From the NCBI RefSeq assembly GCF_001648555.1, contig NZ_LQXM01000021.1, positions 52,168 through 116,167 on the forward strand: a DNA stretch of 64,000 nt, in the 5' to 3' direction. This DNA comes from Rossellomorea aquimaris TF-12 (GTDB taxonomy: Bacteria > Bacillota > Bacilli > Bacillales > Bacillaceae_B). Below, piece by piece: positions 18,999-29,158 of the stretch (the stretch's first letter is position 1; each line of letters opens with the position of its first letter). Below the pieces are notes generated by a model. That model did no database searches. It was not told the origin of the DNA and saw only the letters and a program-made list of their open reading frames with translations. The position numbers and the translations under genes were made by a program.

Positions 18999-20179
18999 TC
19001 CTTAAGCCACCTCCGTATAGGTTCTTTTTCATTGATTATGATTCCGTTTATGATAGCTGATTCAATTCTATTTAATTCTTCCTTTATCCATGGACCTTCC
19101 TTTTGTTTAGCCCATTCCATTAAATCTTTCCCACTTACAGCAATCTCTCCCTTTGATTTTATCGGTAATCGATCATAGTTCTCTTCGAGGGTAATTAAGG
19201 AAGAAAATGTAAGGTTGTGAATACAGCAATATACTTTTTCAACGTTTAGTGCAGCTTCTAACCCGGCATTATAAAGTAAACTCTTGGTCCAACCAGAACT
19301 CTCTCTGCGTTTTAATATTTGAATTTCTTTGCTACGATTTTTTATCATTTTTGATGGAAGTCTCCATTTTTTCAAAAAGGCTTGTACATTCGTTTCAGCC
19401 ATAAAGGATAATAGTAGTAACCAGGCTTGTTCCTTATTCAATTGATGAATATTTGAAGTTTCAGTGAAACACTCCAATGCCTCAGGGTAGCGAATTAATT
19501 CAGGTAATTCTTTGTAAATGCCTGTCTGAATTAACAAAGAAACAGCTTCCTTCTTAAAGGGTGCACTAAGAATTTTTTCAAATTCCATTGTTTTTCTTTC
19601 AGTTGCAATATGAGAAAGGAGTGGAACATTTTCAGATAAAGCTTTTAAAGTAGACTCTTCAAGAGCAAAGCCTAATTGACTGACAAACCGAATTCCCCTC
19701 ATCATTCTTAATGCATCCTCTGAAAACCTTTGCTTAGGAGGGCCTACTGTTCGAATGATTCTATCGTCGATATCCCTTTTTCCGTTATACGGGTCTATGA
19801 TCATACCTTTTACGTTCATAGCCATGCTATTCATTGTGAAATCACGACGCTCCAGGTCACCATTTAAAGAGCGGATAAACTCTACCTTATCTGGTCTTCT
19901 GAAATCCTTGTAGGTAGATTCTGTGCGAAAGGTGGTAATTTCATATTCTGAATCTTGATCCATCACCAGTATCGTCCCGTGCTCGATTCCTACATCAACC
20001 GTTTTCCTGAATATTTTTTTTAATTCCTCGGGGAGTGCGGAGGTTGCAATATCTACATCATTAATCGGTCTATTTAAGTAATAATCTCTGACAGAACCTC
20101 CGACAAAATATGCTTCATACCCTGCCCGTTCGATTTTTTCAAGAACAGGTATTGCCTGTTGAAACATTTTAGGTAACAT
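18983..20179 (-). CDS. cca: CCA tRNA nucleotidyltransferase
   Basis: A 398-residue class II enzyme that adds or repairs the 3' CCA of tRNAs. The nucleotidyltransferase head has YFVGGSVRDYYLNR and the metal-binding DVD in PINDVDIATSA. RRDFTMNSMA and the basic RMMRGIRFVSQLGF follow. The ATG at 20179 was chosen; an in-frame GTG four codons upstream (20191) is possible but has no SD. Spacing to bshA is 57 bp. Confidence 0.93.
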   Translation of the reverse strand: MLPKMFQQAIPVLEKIERAGYEAYFVGGSVRDYYLNRPINDVDIATSALPEELKKIFRKTVDVGIEHGTILVMDQDSEYEITTFRTESTYKDFRRPDKVEFIRSLNGDLERRDFTMNSMAMNVKGMIIDPYNGKRDIDDRIIRTVGPPKQRFSEDALRMMRGIRFVSQLGFALEESTLKALSENVPLLSHIATERKTMEFEKILSAPFKKEAVSLLIQTGIYKELPELIRYPEALECFTETSNIHQLNKEQAWLLLLSFMAETNVQAFLKKWRLPSKMIKNRSKEIQILKRRESSGWTKSLLYNAGLEAALNVEKVYCCIHNLTFSSLITLEENYDRLPIKSKGEIAVSGKDLMEWAKQKEGPWIKEELNRIESAIINGIIINEKEPIRRWLKECNQQ

Positions 20180-20236
20180 TATTAACCACACCTGCTTACA
20201 TTAATAAAGAGTTTCAAATCACATCTCCATTAAAAA

Positions 20237-21358
20237 TTAGAATAAACCTCGATATACTTGTTCGTATTGTTCTAAAATTTTACTAGAATGAAACTTAGTT
20301 CTTGCCGTTTCAAGAGCATTCTGAGAAAAAGTTCTGTGTAACGTTTCGTCTTTTAGAAGAGTTAAGGCCTTTGTAGCGATTTGTTCTACGTTTCCTACTT
20401 CACAAATGTAGCCATTAACCCCGTCTTCAATCACCTCTGGAATCCCTCCAACATTGGTACCAATGCTTGGTACTCCACAAGCCATTGCTTCTAATGCTAC
20501 TAAACCAAAGCTTTCTTTTTCTGAAACTAAAAGCTTTATATCACTTAAGGAATACAATTCTTCAAGATTATCCTGCTTTCCTAGGAACAATACTTTATTT
20601 TCTAACCCCAGATCTCTTACCTGTTTGCAGATAATCGTCATTTCTGGTCCATCTCCGACAAGGAGTAGTTTAGAAGGAAGCTGTTTTTGGATTATATGGA
20701 ATGAAGCAACTACATCTGTTACCCTCTTTACGCTGCGAAAATTTGAAACATGAATAATGACTTTTTCTTCTTGAGTAATGCCATATTCACTCTTTAAGTG
20801 TTGGGAGTCAACGGCACGATATACCCGTTCGTCAATAAAATTATAAACCGTTTTTATTTCTTTATCTGGCTGTATAAGCTCTTGCGTCTGTTCTACCAAC
20901 GCAGAAGATACAGCTGTAACCACATCAGATTTTTCAATACCAAATCGAATTGCTCCTGTTAAAGATGGGTCGTAACCGAGTACCGTAATATCAGTACCAT
21001 GTAGGGTAGTTACAATCTTCACATTCTTCCCTGCCATTTGTTTTCCTAATATGGCACATACAGCATGTGGAATTGCATAATGAACGTGCAGGATATCTAA
21101 ATTCTCTCTTTCAATAACCTCTGCCATTTTATTTGCAAGAGCAATATCATAAGGGGGATATTGAAATACAGAATATTGACTAACTTCAACCTGATGAAAA
21201 TAAATATTGTGGTACATTTTATTTAATCTAAATGGAATGCTTGATGTAATAAAATGTATTTCATGACCTTTTTCTGCTAATAATTTACCTAGTTCTGTTG
21301 CTACTACTCCAGATCCACCTACAGTAGGATAGCATGTAATTCCAATTTTCAATTTCAT
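20237..21358 (-). CDS. bshA: N-acetyl-alpha-D-glucosaminyl L-malate synthase BshA
   Basis: A 373-residue GT-B (GT4) glycosyltransferase for the first step of bacillithiol synthesis: UDP-GlcNAc plus L-malate. The N-terminal [20 protein letters not shown], the HVHYAIPHA region and the C-terminal donor-site [20 protein letters not shown] are typical. SD AGGAG precedes the ATG. It lies 2 bp downstream of bshB1, so the two bacillithiol enzymes are made together. Confidence 0.95.
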   Translation of the reverse strand: MKLKIGITCYPTVGGSGVVATELGKLLAEKGHEIHFITSSIPFRLNKMYHNIYFHQVEVSQYSVFQYPPYDIALANKMAEVIERENLDILHVHYAIPHAVCAILGKQMAGKNVKIVTTLHGTDITVLGYDPSLTGAIRFGIEKSDVVTAVSSALVEQTQELIQPDKEIKTVYNFIDERVYRAVDSQHLKSEYGITQEEKVIIHVSNFRSVKRVTDVVASFHIIQKQLPSKLLLVGDGPEMTIICKQVRDLGLENKVLFLGKQDNLEELYSLSDIKLLVSEKESFGLVALEAMACGVPSIGTNVGGIPEVIEDGVNGYICEVGNVEQIATKALTLLKDETLHRTFSQNALETARTKFHSSKILEQYEQVYRGLF

Positions 21359-21360
21359 CT

Positions 21361-22065
21361 TTAATCTCCTAACAAATCTTGATGAAGAATAAGTGTATTA
21401 TAGGAGAAGAATCCTTCTGCATAGTGTATACCTGCATCTTTTCCCATCATTCTTTCCCTTGCTTCAACAGCCTCTAAATACCCTTCCGTTAACGGGGTGG
21501 AAACATTGCCTTCCCCCTTGGTGAATTGACTTTCGTAGGCTTGCAAGCTTAAGAGTTTTGTATGAATATGATTTTCAATATTAATAACAAAATCAGGTTT
21601 ATGGAACCCATTAATCATATAAAAATAAAGATTCTTTGCCTTATGGTGAGAGCTTCTGTCTTCAACTTTTCTAATTCCAGCTGAAAAAAAAGCTTCTTTC
21701 ACCAATTTCGAAGCATTTCCATGATCTGGATGCCGATCCTGATCAAATGGAGCGAAAATCACTTTAGGTTTATATTTTCTAATTATCGATACCACTTTTA
21801 AAATATTCTCATCTGTTATGTAAATCCCTCTGTCAGGAATGTCCAGAGTTTCTCGCTCCAATACACCTAATAATTGAGCTGCTTTCTTCGCTTCTTTTTT
21901 CCTTAAAGGAACTGACCCATTAGACGATAACTCAGCCTGGGTAATGTCACAGATAACAATTTTCTTTCCTTCTGATGCATATTTGGCTATTGTACCACCC
22001 ATACCTATTTCAACATCATCTGAATGAGCACCAAAAGCAAGTATGTCAATATGTTCTGGCTCCAT
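21361..22065 (-). CDS. bshB1: GlcNAc-malate deacetylase BshB1
   Basis: A 234-residue zinc deacetylase (LmbE/PIG-L family) for the second bacillithiol step. The metal motif AHSDD (H14, D16, D17) followed by EIGMGG, and [10 protein letters not shown] with the third ligand, are intact. A perfect SD GGAGGAGTAACC precedes the ATG. It is 2 bp from mgsA and 2 bp from bshA. Confidence 0.95.
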   Translation of the reverse strand: MEPEHIDILAFGAHSDDVEIGMGGTIAKYASEGKKIVICDITQAELSSNGSVPLRKKEAKKAAQLLGVLERETLDIPDRGIYITDENILKVVSIIRKYKPKVIFAPFDQDRHPDHGNASKLVKEAFFSAGIRKVEDRSSHHKAKNLYFYMINGFHKPDFVINIENHIHTKLLSLQAYESQFTKGEGNVSTPLTEGYLEAVEARERMMGKDAGIHYAEGFFSYNTLILHQDLLGD

Positions 22066-22067
22066 GG

Positions 22068-22475
22068 TTACTCCTCCTTACCTCTTACAATACTTCTCCA
22101 TTCTATATCCCCTCGAGCTAAGCCTTTCACCAATACTTCAGCAGTTCCCATATTCGTAGCCAAAGGTACTGAGTATACATCACAGAGTCTAATAAGTGCC
22201 GTAACATCAGGTTCATGAGGCTGAGCTGTTAATGGGTCTCGAAAGAATAAAATTAAATCCATTTTATTATTTGCAATATATGCTCCAATTTCTTGGTCTC
22301 CACCTAAAGGACCGGAACGAAAACGATGAATGGACAAGCCCACTTCTTCGCTGATTCGTTTTCCAGTAGTTCCTGTTGCAAATAATGAATGTTTCTCAAT
22401 AATTGGCTTATAGGCTAATGCAAAGCGAATTAAATCGTCTTTTTTCTTATCGTGAGCAATTAATGCAATATTCAT
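22068..22475 (-). CDS. mgsA: Methylglyoxal synthase
   Basis: A 135-residue enzyme that turns dihydroxyacetone phosphate into methylglyoxal and phosphate. ATGTTG, the catalytic D60 in [10 protein letters not shown] and H87 in AQPHEPDV are conserved. The start at 22475 gives [12 protein letters not shown], the family N-terminus, with AAAGGG 8-9 nt upstream; longer frames begin inside the SD. Methylglyoxal is detoxified through bacillithiol in Bacillus, which fits its place beside bshA and bshB1. Confidence 0.94.
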   Translation of the reverse strand: MNIALIAHDKKKDDLIRFALAYKPIIEKHSLFATGTTGKRISEEVGLSIHRFRSGPLGGDQEIGAYIANNKMDLILFFRDPLTAQPHEPDVTALIRLCDVYSVPLATNMGTAEVLVKGLARGDIEWRSIVRGKEE

Positions 22476-22487
22476 GGCCATCACCCT

Positions 22488-23258
22488 TTAATCTAAAATA
22501 TTCTCTAAACCATAAACTAGTGTTTCTAGGTTCATGACCGTTTCGACAGATACCTTAACACCTGACATAAAACTTCCTCTGTTAAAAGAATCATGTCTAA
22601 TCGTCAATGTTTGACCCTCAGCACCAAACATAACTTGTTGATGAGCAATCAACCCTGGAAGTCTCACACTATGAATGTGCATTCCGTCTATATTTGCTCC
22701 TCTTGCCCCTTCATGGGTTTCTTTTTCACTTGGATGTCCTTGCTGCTTCTCTGTACGAACTTCTTTTATCATTTCTGCTGTTTTTACTGCTGTCCCCGAT
22801 GGTGCATCTAATTTTTGGTCATGATGAAGCTCAATGATTTCTACATCATTAAAATACTTGGCAGCCATTTGTGAGAATTTCATCATGAGAACAGCACCAA
22901 TTGCAAAGTTAGGTGCAATAATGCAACCTAAGTTTTTTGACTGTGCCAACTCTCTTAACTCTTGTAGTTCATCATGTGAAAACCCTGTTGTTCCAACAAC
23001 GGGTCTCACACCATATTCTAAAGAAGTTTTCGTATGTAAATATCCAACCTCAGGGGTGGTTAAGTCAATTAAAACGTCTGGAGCTTTGTCTTTAAAACAT
23101 TGTTCAATATCAGTATAGACAGGAACATCCATATTCACATCGTTTTTATGATCAATTACACTGATTAATGAGAAATGATCTGTTTCTTTTACTAGTTGTA
23201 CTGCTTCTCTTCCCATTCTGCCTCTTGGTCCTGCGATCGTTACAGTGATTTTCTTCAT
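22488..23258 (-). CDS. dapB: 4-hydroxy-tetrahydrodipicolinate reductase
   Basis: A 256-residue NAD(P)H enzyme of the diaminopimelate/lysine pathway; it also feeds dipicolinate for spores. The dinucleotide motif GPRGRMG (9-15), DLTTPE, GTTGFS and the substrate motif [15 protein letters not shown] are complete. SD GAGGAG. It follows ypjD by 1 bp and precedes mgsA by 12 bp. Confidence 0.95.
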   Translation of the reverse strand: MKKITVTIAGPRGRMGREAVQLVKETDHFSLISVIDHKNDVNMDVPVYTDIEQCFKDKAPDVLIDLTTPEVGYLHTKTSLEYGVRPVVGTTGFSHDELQELRELAQSKNLGCIIAPNFAIGAVLMMKFSQMAAKYFNDVEIIELHHDQKLDAPSGTAVKTAEMIKEVRTEKQQGHPSEKETHEGARGANIDGMHIHSVRLPGLIAHQQVMFGAEGQTLTIRHDSFNRGSFMSGVKVSVETVMNLETLVYGLENILD

Positions 23259-23259
23259 T

Positions 23260-23598
23260 TTATTCTCCTCTTTCTATTCTAGTCCATCGATCTTTATCTC
23301 TAGTATTAAATTTATTCATCACTCGATTATGGGCTTCTTCTAAGCTTATATCTAAAGAATTCGCTAAGCAAATCACTACAAACAAAACATCACCTAGCTC
23401 TTCCTCTATCGTTTTCTCTTTTTCTGTACTTTTTTTAGGTTTTTCCCCATAGTAATGGTTCACTTCTCTTGCAAGTTCACCTAACTCTTCCGTTAATCTT
23501 GCCATCATCGCCAGTGGGCTAAAATAGCCTTCTTTAAATTGTCCTATGTATTGATCGACTTCAGCCTGCAATTGCTTCATTGTTTTATCATTATTCAT
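23260..23598 (-). CDS. ypjD: Nucleotide pyrophosphohydrolase, MazG-like (YpjD)
   Basis: A 112-residue all-alpha NTP pyrophosphohydrolase of the MazG superfamily. Metal-binding acidic motifs are seen as [10 protein letters not shown] (about 36-45) and [15 protein letters not shown] (about 66-80). The substrate is not known; house-cleaning of abnormal nucleotides is the usual inference. It is the first gene of the ypjD-dapB-mgsA-bshB1-bshA-cca-birA cluster and is divergent from ypjC. Confidence 0.9.
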   Translation of the reverse strand: MNNDKTMKQLQAEVDQYIGQFKEGYFSPLAMMARLTEELGELAREVNHYYGEKPKKSTEKEKTIEEELGDVLFVVICLANSLDISLEEAHNRVMNKFNTRDKDRWTRIERGE

Positions 23599-23697
23599 AA
23601 GAAGTCACACTCCATCATTATCTTCTATCATGTTAGCTAAATCTATCCACTTTTACAAATATTACGTTCAATCCTACGAGGTATTCTTCACCTTAGA

Positions 23698-23726
23698 TTG
23701 CTAGTTTCCCTTTCTTCTTATATAAT
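23698..23726 (+). promoter_or_regulatory. ypjC: Sigma A promoter of ypjC
   Basis: TTGCTA, a 17-nt spacer and TATAAT, about 45 nt before the ypjC start on the plus strand. Confidence 0.6.
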
Positions 23727-23770
23727 GTCTCTGACAACAAGGTAATTCAACAAAAAGGAGGGGTTAAAAG

Positions 23771-24640
23771 ATGGTAGAATTAAGATTAAAAAATATATTT
23801 TTCATTCTACTGGGTTCAGCCATTTTTGCTTTCGGTTTAGTACATTTTAATATTCAAAATGAACTAGCTGAAGGTGGATTTACAGGTATTACATTAATTC
23901 TTTATTTCCTTTTTCATATTGATCCTTCCTATTCAAATCTTGTCCTAAATATTCCTTTATTTATCATCGGATGGAAGTTACTTGGAAAAAGAGCATTTTA
24001 TTATACTATCATAGGTACAGTTGGTCTATCAGTGTTTCTGTGGATTTTCCAGCGATATCAGATGCAAATAAATCTCGAAGGTGATCTTTTTCTTGCAGCT
24101 TTATTCGCTGGCGTGTTTATCGGCATTGGGCTCGGAATTATTTTCAGGTTTGGCGGGACAACTGGTGGAGTCGATATACTTGCTCGACTGGCTCACAAAT
24201 ACATAGGTTGGAGCATGGGAAAAACCATGTTCATGTTTGATGCAATCGTCATTACTGCCTCCCTAATAACATACCTTCAATATCGCGAAGCCATGTATAC
24301 TTTGGTTGCAGTGTTTGTAGGTGCAAGAGTCATTGATTTCATGCAGGAAGGTGCTTATTCTGCAAGAGGAGCCATGATCATCTCTGAATATCATGAAGAT
24401 ATTGCTCAGAGAATCAATGAAAAAATGGACCGTGGCGTCACTGTATTAAGAGGACACGGATCCTTTACTAAACAAAATCGTGAAGTTCTGTATTGTGTAG
24501 TGGGGAAAAATGAGATTGTACGCCTAAAAAACATCATCACTTCAGTTGACCCACATGCATTCGTTTCTGTCACTGTTGTCCACGATGTATTAGGTGAAGG
24601 ATTCACACTAGACGCAAACAAAAAACCATTGCACGACTAG
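23771..24640 (+). CDS. ypjC: YitT family membrane protein YpjC
   Basis: A 289-residue integral membrane protein with about five helices in residues 10-185, including GLVHFNIQNELAEGGFTGIT and the Gly-rich FRFGGTTGGVDILAR. A soluble C-terminal DUF2179 domain (about 200-280) follows. No transport substrate is established. SD AAAAGGAGG precedes the ATG. It is one of few plus-strand genes here, with its own promoter and a shared terminator. Confidence 0.85.
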   Translation: MVELRLKNIFFILLGSAIFAFGLVHFNIQNELAEGGFTGITLILYFLFHIDPSYSNLVLNIPLFIIGWKLLGKRAFYYTIIGTVGLSVFLWIFQRYQMQINLEGDLFLAALFAGVFIGIGLGIIFRFGGTTGGVDILARLAHKYIGWSMGKTMFMFDAIVITASLITYLQYREAMYTLVAVFVGARVIDFMQEGAYSARGAMIISEYHEDIAQRINEKMDRGVTVLRGHGSFTKQNREVLYCVVGKNEIVRLKNIITSVDPHAFVSVTVVHDVLGEGFTLDANKKPLHD

Positions 24641-24679
24641 AAAAGCGGTACCGACCGGTAAGATTTGGTCAGCATAAAA

Positions 24680-24710
24680 AAAGCTAGACTACTTATTGTA
24701 GTCTAGCTTT
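24680..24710. terminator. Bidirectional terminator between ypjC and the YugP-like gene
   Basis: A perfect 13-bp stem AAAGCTAGACTAC/GTAGTCTAGCTTT with a 5-nt loop, U-tracts on both strands, between two convergent genes. Confidence 0.85.
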
Positions 24711-24723
24711 TTTGTTTAATTCA

Positions 24724-25410
24724 TTAATCGTCACCATTCATACCAGTAAAGATTAATACTAATCGTAGTAATTCAATTACTGCAACGGCTGCAGCAGCTA
24801 CATACGTCATCGCTGCGGCATTTAACACTTTGCGAGCATGTCTTTCTTCTTCGTTACGAATCAATCCCAGTGATACAATTTGATTCATCGCTCTTGAAGA
24901 AGCATTAAACTCAACAGGGAGGGTAATTAACTGGAATACGACTCCAGCTGCCATTAAAATTATACCTAATAGGAACATACCCGTTAATTGAGTAAACATT
25001 CCAATCAATAAGAAAACCCACGACATATTTGAACCAATATTCGCTACGGGAACTAATGCGTGACGGAATCGAAGAAAGGCATAACTCTCAGCATCTTGGA
25101 TTGCGTGTCCGACTTCGTGGGCAGCAACCGCTGCTCCTGCTACTGAGTGTCCGTGATAGTTGTCAGGTGACAGAGCAACCGTTTTTGTTATTGGATTATA
25201 GTGGTCACTTAGAAATCCTCTTCCTTCTACTACCTTAACATTGTGTAAACCGTTTTCGTCTAATATTCTTCTAGCCATTTCTCTTCCAGTCATACCGGAT
25301 GTGGTGGCAACTTTCGAGTATTTCTTAAAGGTACTCTTTACACGCATTTGAGCTCCAATAGGAATAAGAGCAATGAGTAAAAAGTAAATTAAAAATCCTG
25401 CCATTATCAC
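24724..25410 (-). CDS. Zinc metallopeptidase, YugP family, membrane-bound
   Basis: A 228-residue membrane protein. An N-terminal helix (about 4-20) precedes a cytoplasmic-type protease segment with the zinc motif AHEVGHAIQD (HEVGH at 98-102) and the upstream FLSDHYNP. Two or three more helices lie at about 125-165 and near the C-terminus. Substrate unknown. Two starts are possible: GTG at 25410, 5 nt after GGAGG, and ATG at 25404. B. subtilis YugP is encoded elsewhere, so this copy between ypjB and ypjC is a difference from that genome. Confidence 0.82.
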   Translation of the reverse strand: MIMAGFLIYFLLIALIPIGAQMRVKSTFKKYSKVATTSGMTGREMARRILDENGLHNVKVVEGRGFLSDHYNPITKTVALSPDNYHGHSVAGAAVAAHEVGHAIQDAESYAFLRFRHALVPVANIGSNMSWVFLLIGMFTQLTGMFLLGIILMAAGVVFQLITLPVEFNASSRAMNQIVSLGLIRNEEERHARKVLNAAAMTYVAAAAVAVIELLRLVLIFTGMNGDD

Positions 25411-25463
25411 AATAACCTCCAGATGTTTAGATACCTAAATTTTATAGTGATATAAATGTTCTG

Positions 25464-26258
25464 TCAATTTTTTTGACGTTCGGACTTCTTCGCTTCACTT
25501 TCTCCTTTATACTTTCTCCAACCTACATAAGATAATGTAGATACAATGATACTTCCAGTGGATATGATCACCCACCAAAGAGATGGATCAGCTTCATCCT
25601 CTGTCATATTATTAAACAGCTTCTCCAAATCAGTTTCTAAGGAAGATAGTTCTGCCATAGCTTCCGTGCTTTCTAAAACTTTTTGACGATAATGATCCAA
25701 GTAAGAAATTCTGGCATCTAACGCTTGAGCTCTTTCCACAGGAACGTCAAGTTTTATACTTGGCTCAATTATATTATATTTTGATAAAAACACATTTAGT
25801 GTTGTATGGTATTTTTCTACATTCCCTTCTTCAACAGCCAGCTTTACGCCACTATAAGCTTCCATTAAAGGATCTTCCATCTCCACCCACAATGGTTGGT
25901 ATTGACTATACAAAGCATCCATGACGAGACGAAACTTCGTTACTGCATTCACCTTCTGCTCTAGATCACCAGTCGAGTTATTGATACTCTCTAAGGCAAG
26001 ATTGTGTGAGATCGTAAGAATCCTAAGTTCATCCATTGAAAAGGATTGTTGTGCGTTTACGGTAGTAAATTCATTGGAAAAATCGTTTAAAAGCATTTTA
26101 GCTTCTTCAAATCTACCTGCTTTCGTCATTTGTAATGTTAATTCAGCCATTTCATCAAGCTTGTTTAATGGAGACGACGACTCTGCTGCAAATAATGGTT
26201 GAGGCATTAAGAATAATAAAAAAAATATTATTGTTACAAAAAAGCGTACTAATTTCAT
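25464..26258 (-). CDS. ypjB: Sporulation protein YpjB
   Basis: A 264-residue exported protein: signal peptide about 1-24 (ends QPLFAAES), a largely helical extracytoplasmic domain, then a membrane helix near 231-250 and a basic tail. The family is linked to sporulation but its biochemical role is unknown. It lies 68 bp downstream of ypjA and 53 bp before the YugP-like gene on the same strand. Confidence 0.8.
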   Translation of the reverse strand: MKLVRFFVTIIFFLLFLMPQPLFAAESSSPLNKLDEMAELTLQMTKAGRFEEAKMLLNDFSNEFTTVNAQQSFSMDELRILTISHNLALESINNSTGDLEQKVNAVTKFRLVMDALYSQYQPLWVEMEDPLMEAYSGVKLAVEEGNVEKYHTTLNVFLSKYNIIEPSIKLDVPVERAQALDARISYLDHYRQKVLESTEAMAELSSLETDLEKLFNNMTEDEADPSLWWVIISTGSIIVSTLSYVGWRKYKGESEAKKSERQKN

Positions 26259-26326
26259 ACTTGTCCCCCCTAAAACTACTAATAAAGTTTATGAGTAGTT
26301 GGACAAGAGTAGACCAAAATTATTTA

Positions 26327-26920
26327 CTACGATAATGAAATTTGCTTTCTAGTCGTTTTTTGAGTATAAAAGTATGCGATTGCAATTGATATAAGACTGA
26401 GCCAAAAGGTAAAGTATCCTATATTCTGTATGTACTCATATAGCCTGGAGTAAACTGGAAACTGCATATAAACATAGTCAATAATGTCATTATGGATTGT
26501 CCAAACAGCCCCCACTACTAGATGCCACATCTTAACCTTGTAATAAGAGGAATATAATATTCCTTGTACAGCCATAGCACCATGAGACACCATTAACATA
26601 TACCCTTCCCACGGGAGATCACCCGATACCCATAATGTTAACAAATTCATGACAACGGCCCAAACTCCATATTTAAATAAAGTGATAATAGCCAAAACTT
26701 CAAAAATAGGCCAATTCCGGTTCAATAGAAAGGCAATTAATACAAAGCAAAAAAATAGACTAGCAGTTGGGCTGTCAGGAACAAAGATTAAAAATTGTGA
26801 AGGAGTATTTCTTAGTTGAGGAAGATACCAGATATACCCGTAAATAGTACCGAGCAAATTCACGAAAAGTAAGAGCCATAAAAATGGTTTATATTTTAAA
26901 ACAGGAAAAACCCAGTGCAT
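26327..26920 (-). CDS. ypjA: YpjA, DUF1405 membrane protein
   Basis: A 197-residue protein with about six hydrophobic helices and conserved segments YGYIWYLPQL, FVPDSPTASLFF and HNDIIDYVY. The family has no known function but keeps its place after qcrABC. A terminator separates it from qcrC. Confidence 0.8.
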   Translation of the reverse strand: MHWVFPVLKYKPFLWLLLFVNLLGTIYGYIWYLPQLRNTPSQFLIFVPDSPTASLFFCFVLIAFLLNRNWPIFEVLAIITLFKYGVWAVVMNLLTLWVSGDLPWEGYMLMVSHGAMAVQGILYSSYYKVKMWHLVVGAVWTIHNDIIDYVYMQFPVYSRLYEYIQNIGYFTFWLSLISIAIAYFYTQKTTRKQISLS

Positions 26921-26967
26921 TTTTCTAATCCTCTCTAAAAAGAATATAAATACATTTTTTGTAGAAA

Positions 26968-26995
26968 AAAAGAGCCAACTTTAGCCGGCTCTTTT
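26968..26995 (-). terminator. qcrC: qcrABC terminator
   Basis: Minus-strand AAAAGAGCC pairs with GGCTCTTTT around a 10-nt loop and is followed by TTTTTTTCTAC, 5 nt after the qcrC stop. Confidence 0.75.
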
Positions 26996-27002
26996 TTAAC
27001 TG

Positions 27003-27779
27003 TTATTCTGCTTTTAAACCAGAGATAAATTCAGCTAGTTTATCTAACTCTTCATCTGTCCCTTTGAATAAACCAGAAGGCATACCTGGTGGTTTACCAT
27101 TTTTAGCAATATCTTTAATTGCATCTGGTTCTAACCCAGTTCCAACTAATGATGGAGCTGCAGCTCCCCCTGTCATGTTTTCACCGTGACAAGTAATACA
27201 GCTATTCTTTTCATCTGAATAGATTTTATATCCTTCAGATTCTTTATCAATTTCTGCTTCAGCAACAATTTTCCCTTGTTCTTTAGCTGCTTCCCAGTCA
27301 TGAGTCGCAACAGATTCCCAAGTCAGGAAGTATGTAGCTGCAAGTGCAAGTAACATAAATCCTGTTGCAAATGGACGTTTAGTAGGACGACGTTCAGGTC
27401 CTCTATCAATAAATGGAGCCAGAAGAAGTGCTCCAAAAGCAATTCCAGGAATGATAAATGCTCCAATAACGTTGTAAGGTCCAGATGCATATGTGTACTT
27501 AAGTAATTGGTATAAGAATAAGAAATACCAGTCAGGCAATGGAATATATCCAGTATCTGTTGGATCGGCGATACGCTCTAACGGAGACGGATGTGCAACC
27601 GTTAAGCATAAATAACCGATTAGGAAAACAGCTCCAACTAACCACTCTTTTAATAAGAAGTTTGGCCAGAAGGCTTCTGTTTTACCAGGGAACTCCGAAT
27701 AATCCTTAGGTATATTCGGCTTTCTGTCTGCCGGAACTCGTGAGTCCCCTACAAACTTCATCCCTTTTCCTCGATGCAT
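27003..27779 (-). CDS. qcrC: Menaquinol:cytochrome c reductase cytochrome b/c subunit
   Basis: A 258-residue fusion of a subunit IV-like cytochrome b C-terminal part and a cytochrome c domain. Membrane helices lie near 44-62, 104-124 and 138-154. PDWYFL (82-87) is the PEWY-type quinol-site loop. The heme c motif is C194-I-T-C197-H198 and a candidate axial Met is in GMPSGLF. SD AAAAGGAGGGG. Last gene of qcrABC. Confidence 0.95.
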   Translation of the reverse strand: MHRGKGMKFVGDSRVPADRKPNIPKDYSEFPGKTEAFWPNFLLKEWLVGAVFLIGYLCLTVAHPSPLERIADPTDTGYIPLPDWYFLFLYQLLKYTYASGPYNVIGAFIIPGIAFGALLLAPFIDRGPERRPTKRPFATGFMLLALAATYFLTWESVATHDWEAAKEQGKIVAEAEIDKESEGYKIYSDEKNSCITCHGENMTGGAAAPSLVGTGLEPDAIKDIAKNGKPPGMPSGLFKGTDEELDKLAEFISGLKAE

Positions 27780-27820
27780 AGTGTCCCCCTCCTTTTAATT
27801 AGGTTAAATTCAATCGTATC

Positions 27821-28495
27821 TTATAGTGGTCCAGAAATACCTTGCTTACGGATCATCAAGAAGTGAGCTCCCATTAATCCAAGTAATGCAGCAGGTAAGA
27901 AGAATACATGAATAGCGAAGAAACGAGTTAATGTTTGTGCACCAACGATTGTAGCATCTCCAGCTAACAACATCTTCACTTGATCTCCAATAAATGGAGT
28001 CGCACCCGCAATTTCAAGACCTACCTTCGTTGCGAATAACGCTTTCATATCCCATGGTAATAGATAACCAGTGAAACCAAGCCCTAACATAACGAAGAAA
28101 ATAAGTACTCCTACAACCCAGTTTAATTCACGAGGTTTTTTGTATGCACCTTGGAAGAATACACGTAGTGTATGTAAAAACATCATTACGATAACTAAAC
28201 TAGCCCCCCAGTGATGCATCCCACGGACAATTTGTCCAAATGCTACTTCATTTTGTAAATAATACACAGATTCCCAAGCGTTTTTAATATCTGGAACATA
28301 GTACATTGTCAAGAACATACCAGATAAAATTTGAATAACGGTTACGAAGAAAGTTAAACCACCAAAACAGTAGACAAACGCTGAGAAATGATGCGCCGGG
28401 TTTACATGTTCAGGTACTTCGTGATCCGCTATGTCGCGCCACAAAGGCGTAATGTCTAAACGCTCGTCAACCCAATCATAGATCTTGTTCAGCAC
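27821..28495 (-). CDS. qcrB: Menaquinol:cytochrome c reductase cytochrome b subunit
   Basis: A 224-residue cytochrome b6-type subunit with four membrane helices. Heme ligands H94, H108, H196 and H211 are present. Cys43 (FVYCFGG) matches the residue that holds the extra covalent heme in B. subtilis QcrB. It starts with GTG after AAGGGGG. Near-identical to the B. subtilis protein as I recall it. Gaps of 13 and 41 bp to its operon neighbours. Confidence 0.96.
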   Translation of the reverse strand: MLNKIYDWVDERLDITPLWRDIADHEVPEHVNPAHHFSAFVYCFGGLTFFVTVIQILSGMFLTMYYVPDIKNAWESVYYLQNEVAFGQIVRGMHHWGASLVIVMMFLHTLRVFFQGAYKKPRELNWVVGVLIFFVMLGLGFTGYLLPWDMKALFATKVGLEIAGATPFIGDQVKMLLAGDATIVGAQTLTRFFAIHVFFLPAALLGLMGAHFLMIRKQGISGPL

Positions 28496-28508
28496 AGATT
28501 ACGCCCCC

Positions 28509-29018
28509 TTACTTAACATATTTATTTGGTTCAGGTTGTCCAAGGTATAAAATACCATCTTTTTCTTTTGTTGGATAAGTATCCAACGGTGCTGTCGGTG
28601 GAGTTCCCGGTATGTTTTTACCGTTTTTCTTATACAATCCACCATGACAAGGGCAATAGAACTTATCTGGGTTATTTTTGTCTCCCGCCCAGTTTACTGT
28701 ACATCCAAGATGTTTACATACTGGTGAAAGCGCAACAATGTTCCCTTCTTCATTCTTGTATACCCAAGCAGTTTGTGTTACTTCTGATGTGTACCACGCA
28801 TCTTTTTGTTCATAAGAAAAATCGACACGAACTGGTTCATTTTTTAGTTCAGAGATTTTTTGCTTAGTTGCTTTAAAATCTCCAGCTGCTTCCGTTTTCA
28901 AAACTGGATCGACAGCGAATCGAACCATTGGCATTAGCATTCCTGCTGCCATGAAACCGCCTACACCCGTAAGTGTATAGTTAAGGAATTGACGTCTGGA
29001 TACACGATGTTTGCTCAT
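28509..29018 (-). CDS. qcrA: Menaquinol:cytochrome c reductase Rieske iron-sulfur subunit
   Basis: A 169-residue Rieske protein. A twin-arginine-type start (SRRQFLNYT) precedes one membrane helix. The 2Fe-2S ligands are C101 and H103 (CKHLGC) and C122 and H125 (CPCHGG); C106 and C124 form the usual disulfide. The start at 29018 follows GAGGGGGG; a longer frame to 29069 runs through that SD. First gene of qcrABC with a good promoter 73 bp upstream. Confidence 0.95.
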   Translation of the reverse strand: MSKHRVSRRQFLNYTLTGVGGFMAAGMLMPMVRFAVDPVLKTEAAGDFKATKQKISELKNEPVRVDFSYEQKDAWYTSEVTQTAWVYKNEEGNIVALSPVCKHLGCTVNWAGDKNNPDKFYCPCHGGLYKKNGKNIPGTPPTAPLDTYPTKEKDGILYLGQPEPNKYVK

Positions 29019-29090
29019 CCTTTTCCCCCCTCTATCGTAAGGTAAGTCCATCGGACATATTTCGCACAAATATAAAACTAGGACATAACT

Positions 29091-29119
29091 ATGATATATT
29101 AAACTTTAATCAAGGTCAA
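29091..29119 (-). promoter_or_regulatory. qcrA: Sigma A promoter of qcrABC
   Basis: Minus strand TTGACC, 17-nt spacer, TATCAT, between ypiF and qcrA. It shows that qcrABC can be transcribed apart from ypiF. Confidence 0.6.
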
Positions 29120-29158
29120 TAACTCTATAATCTAAATGATGGACACAATGTGAAGTTT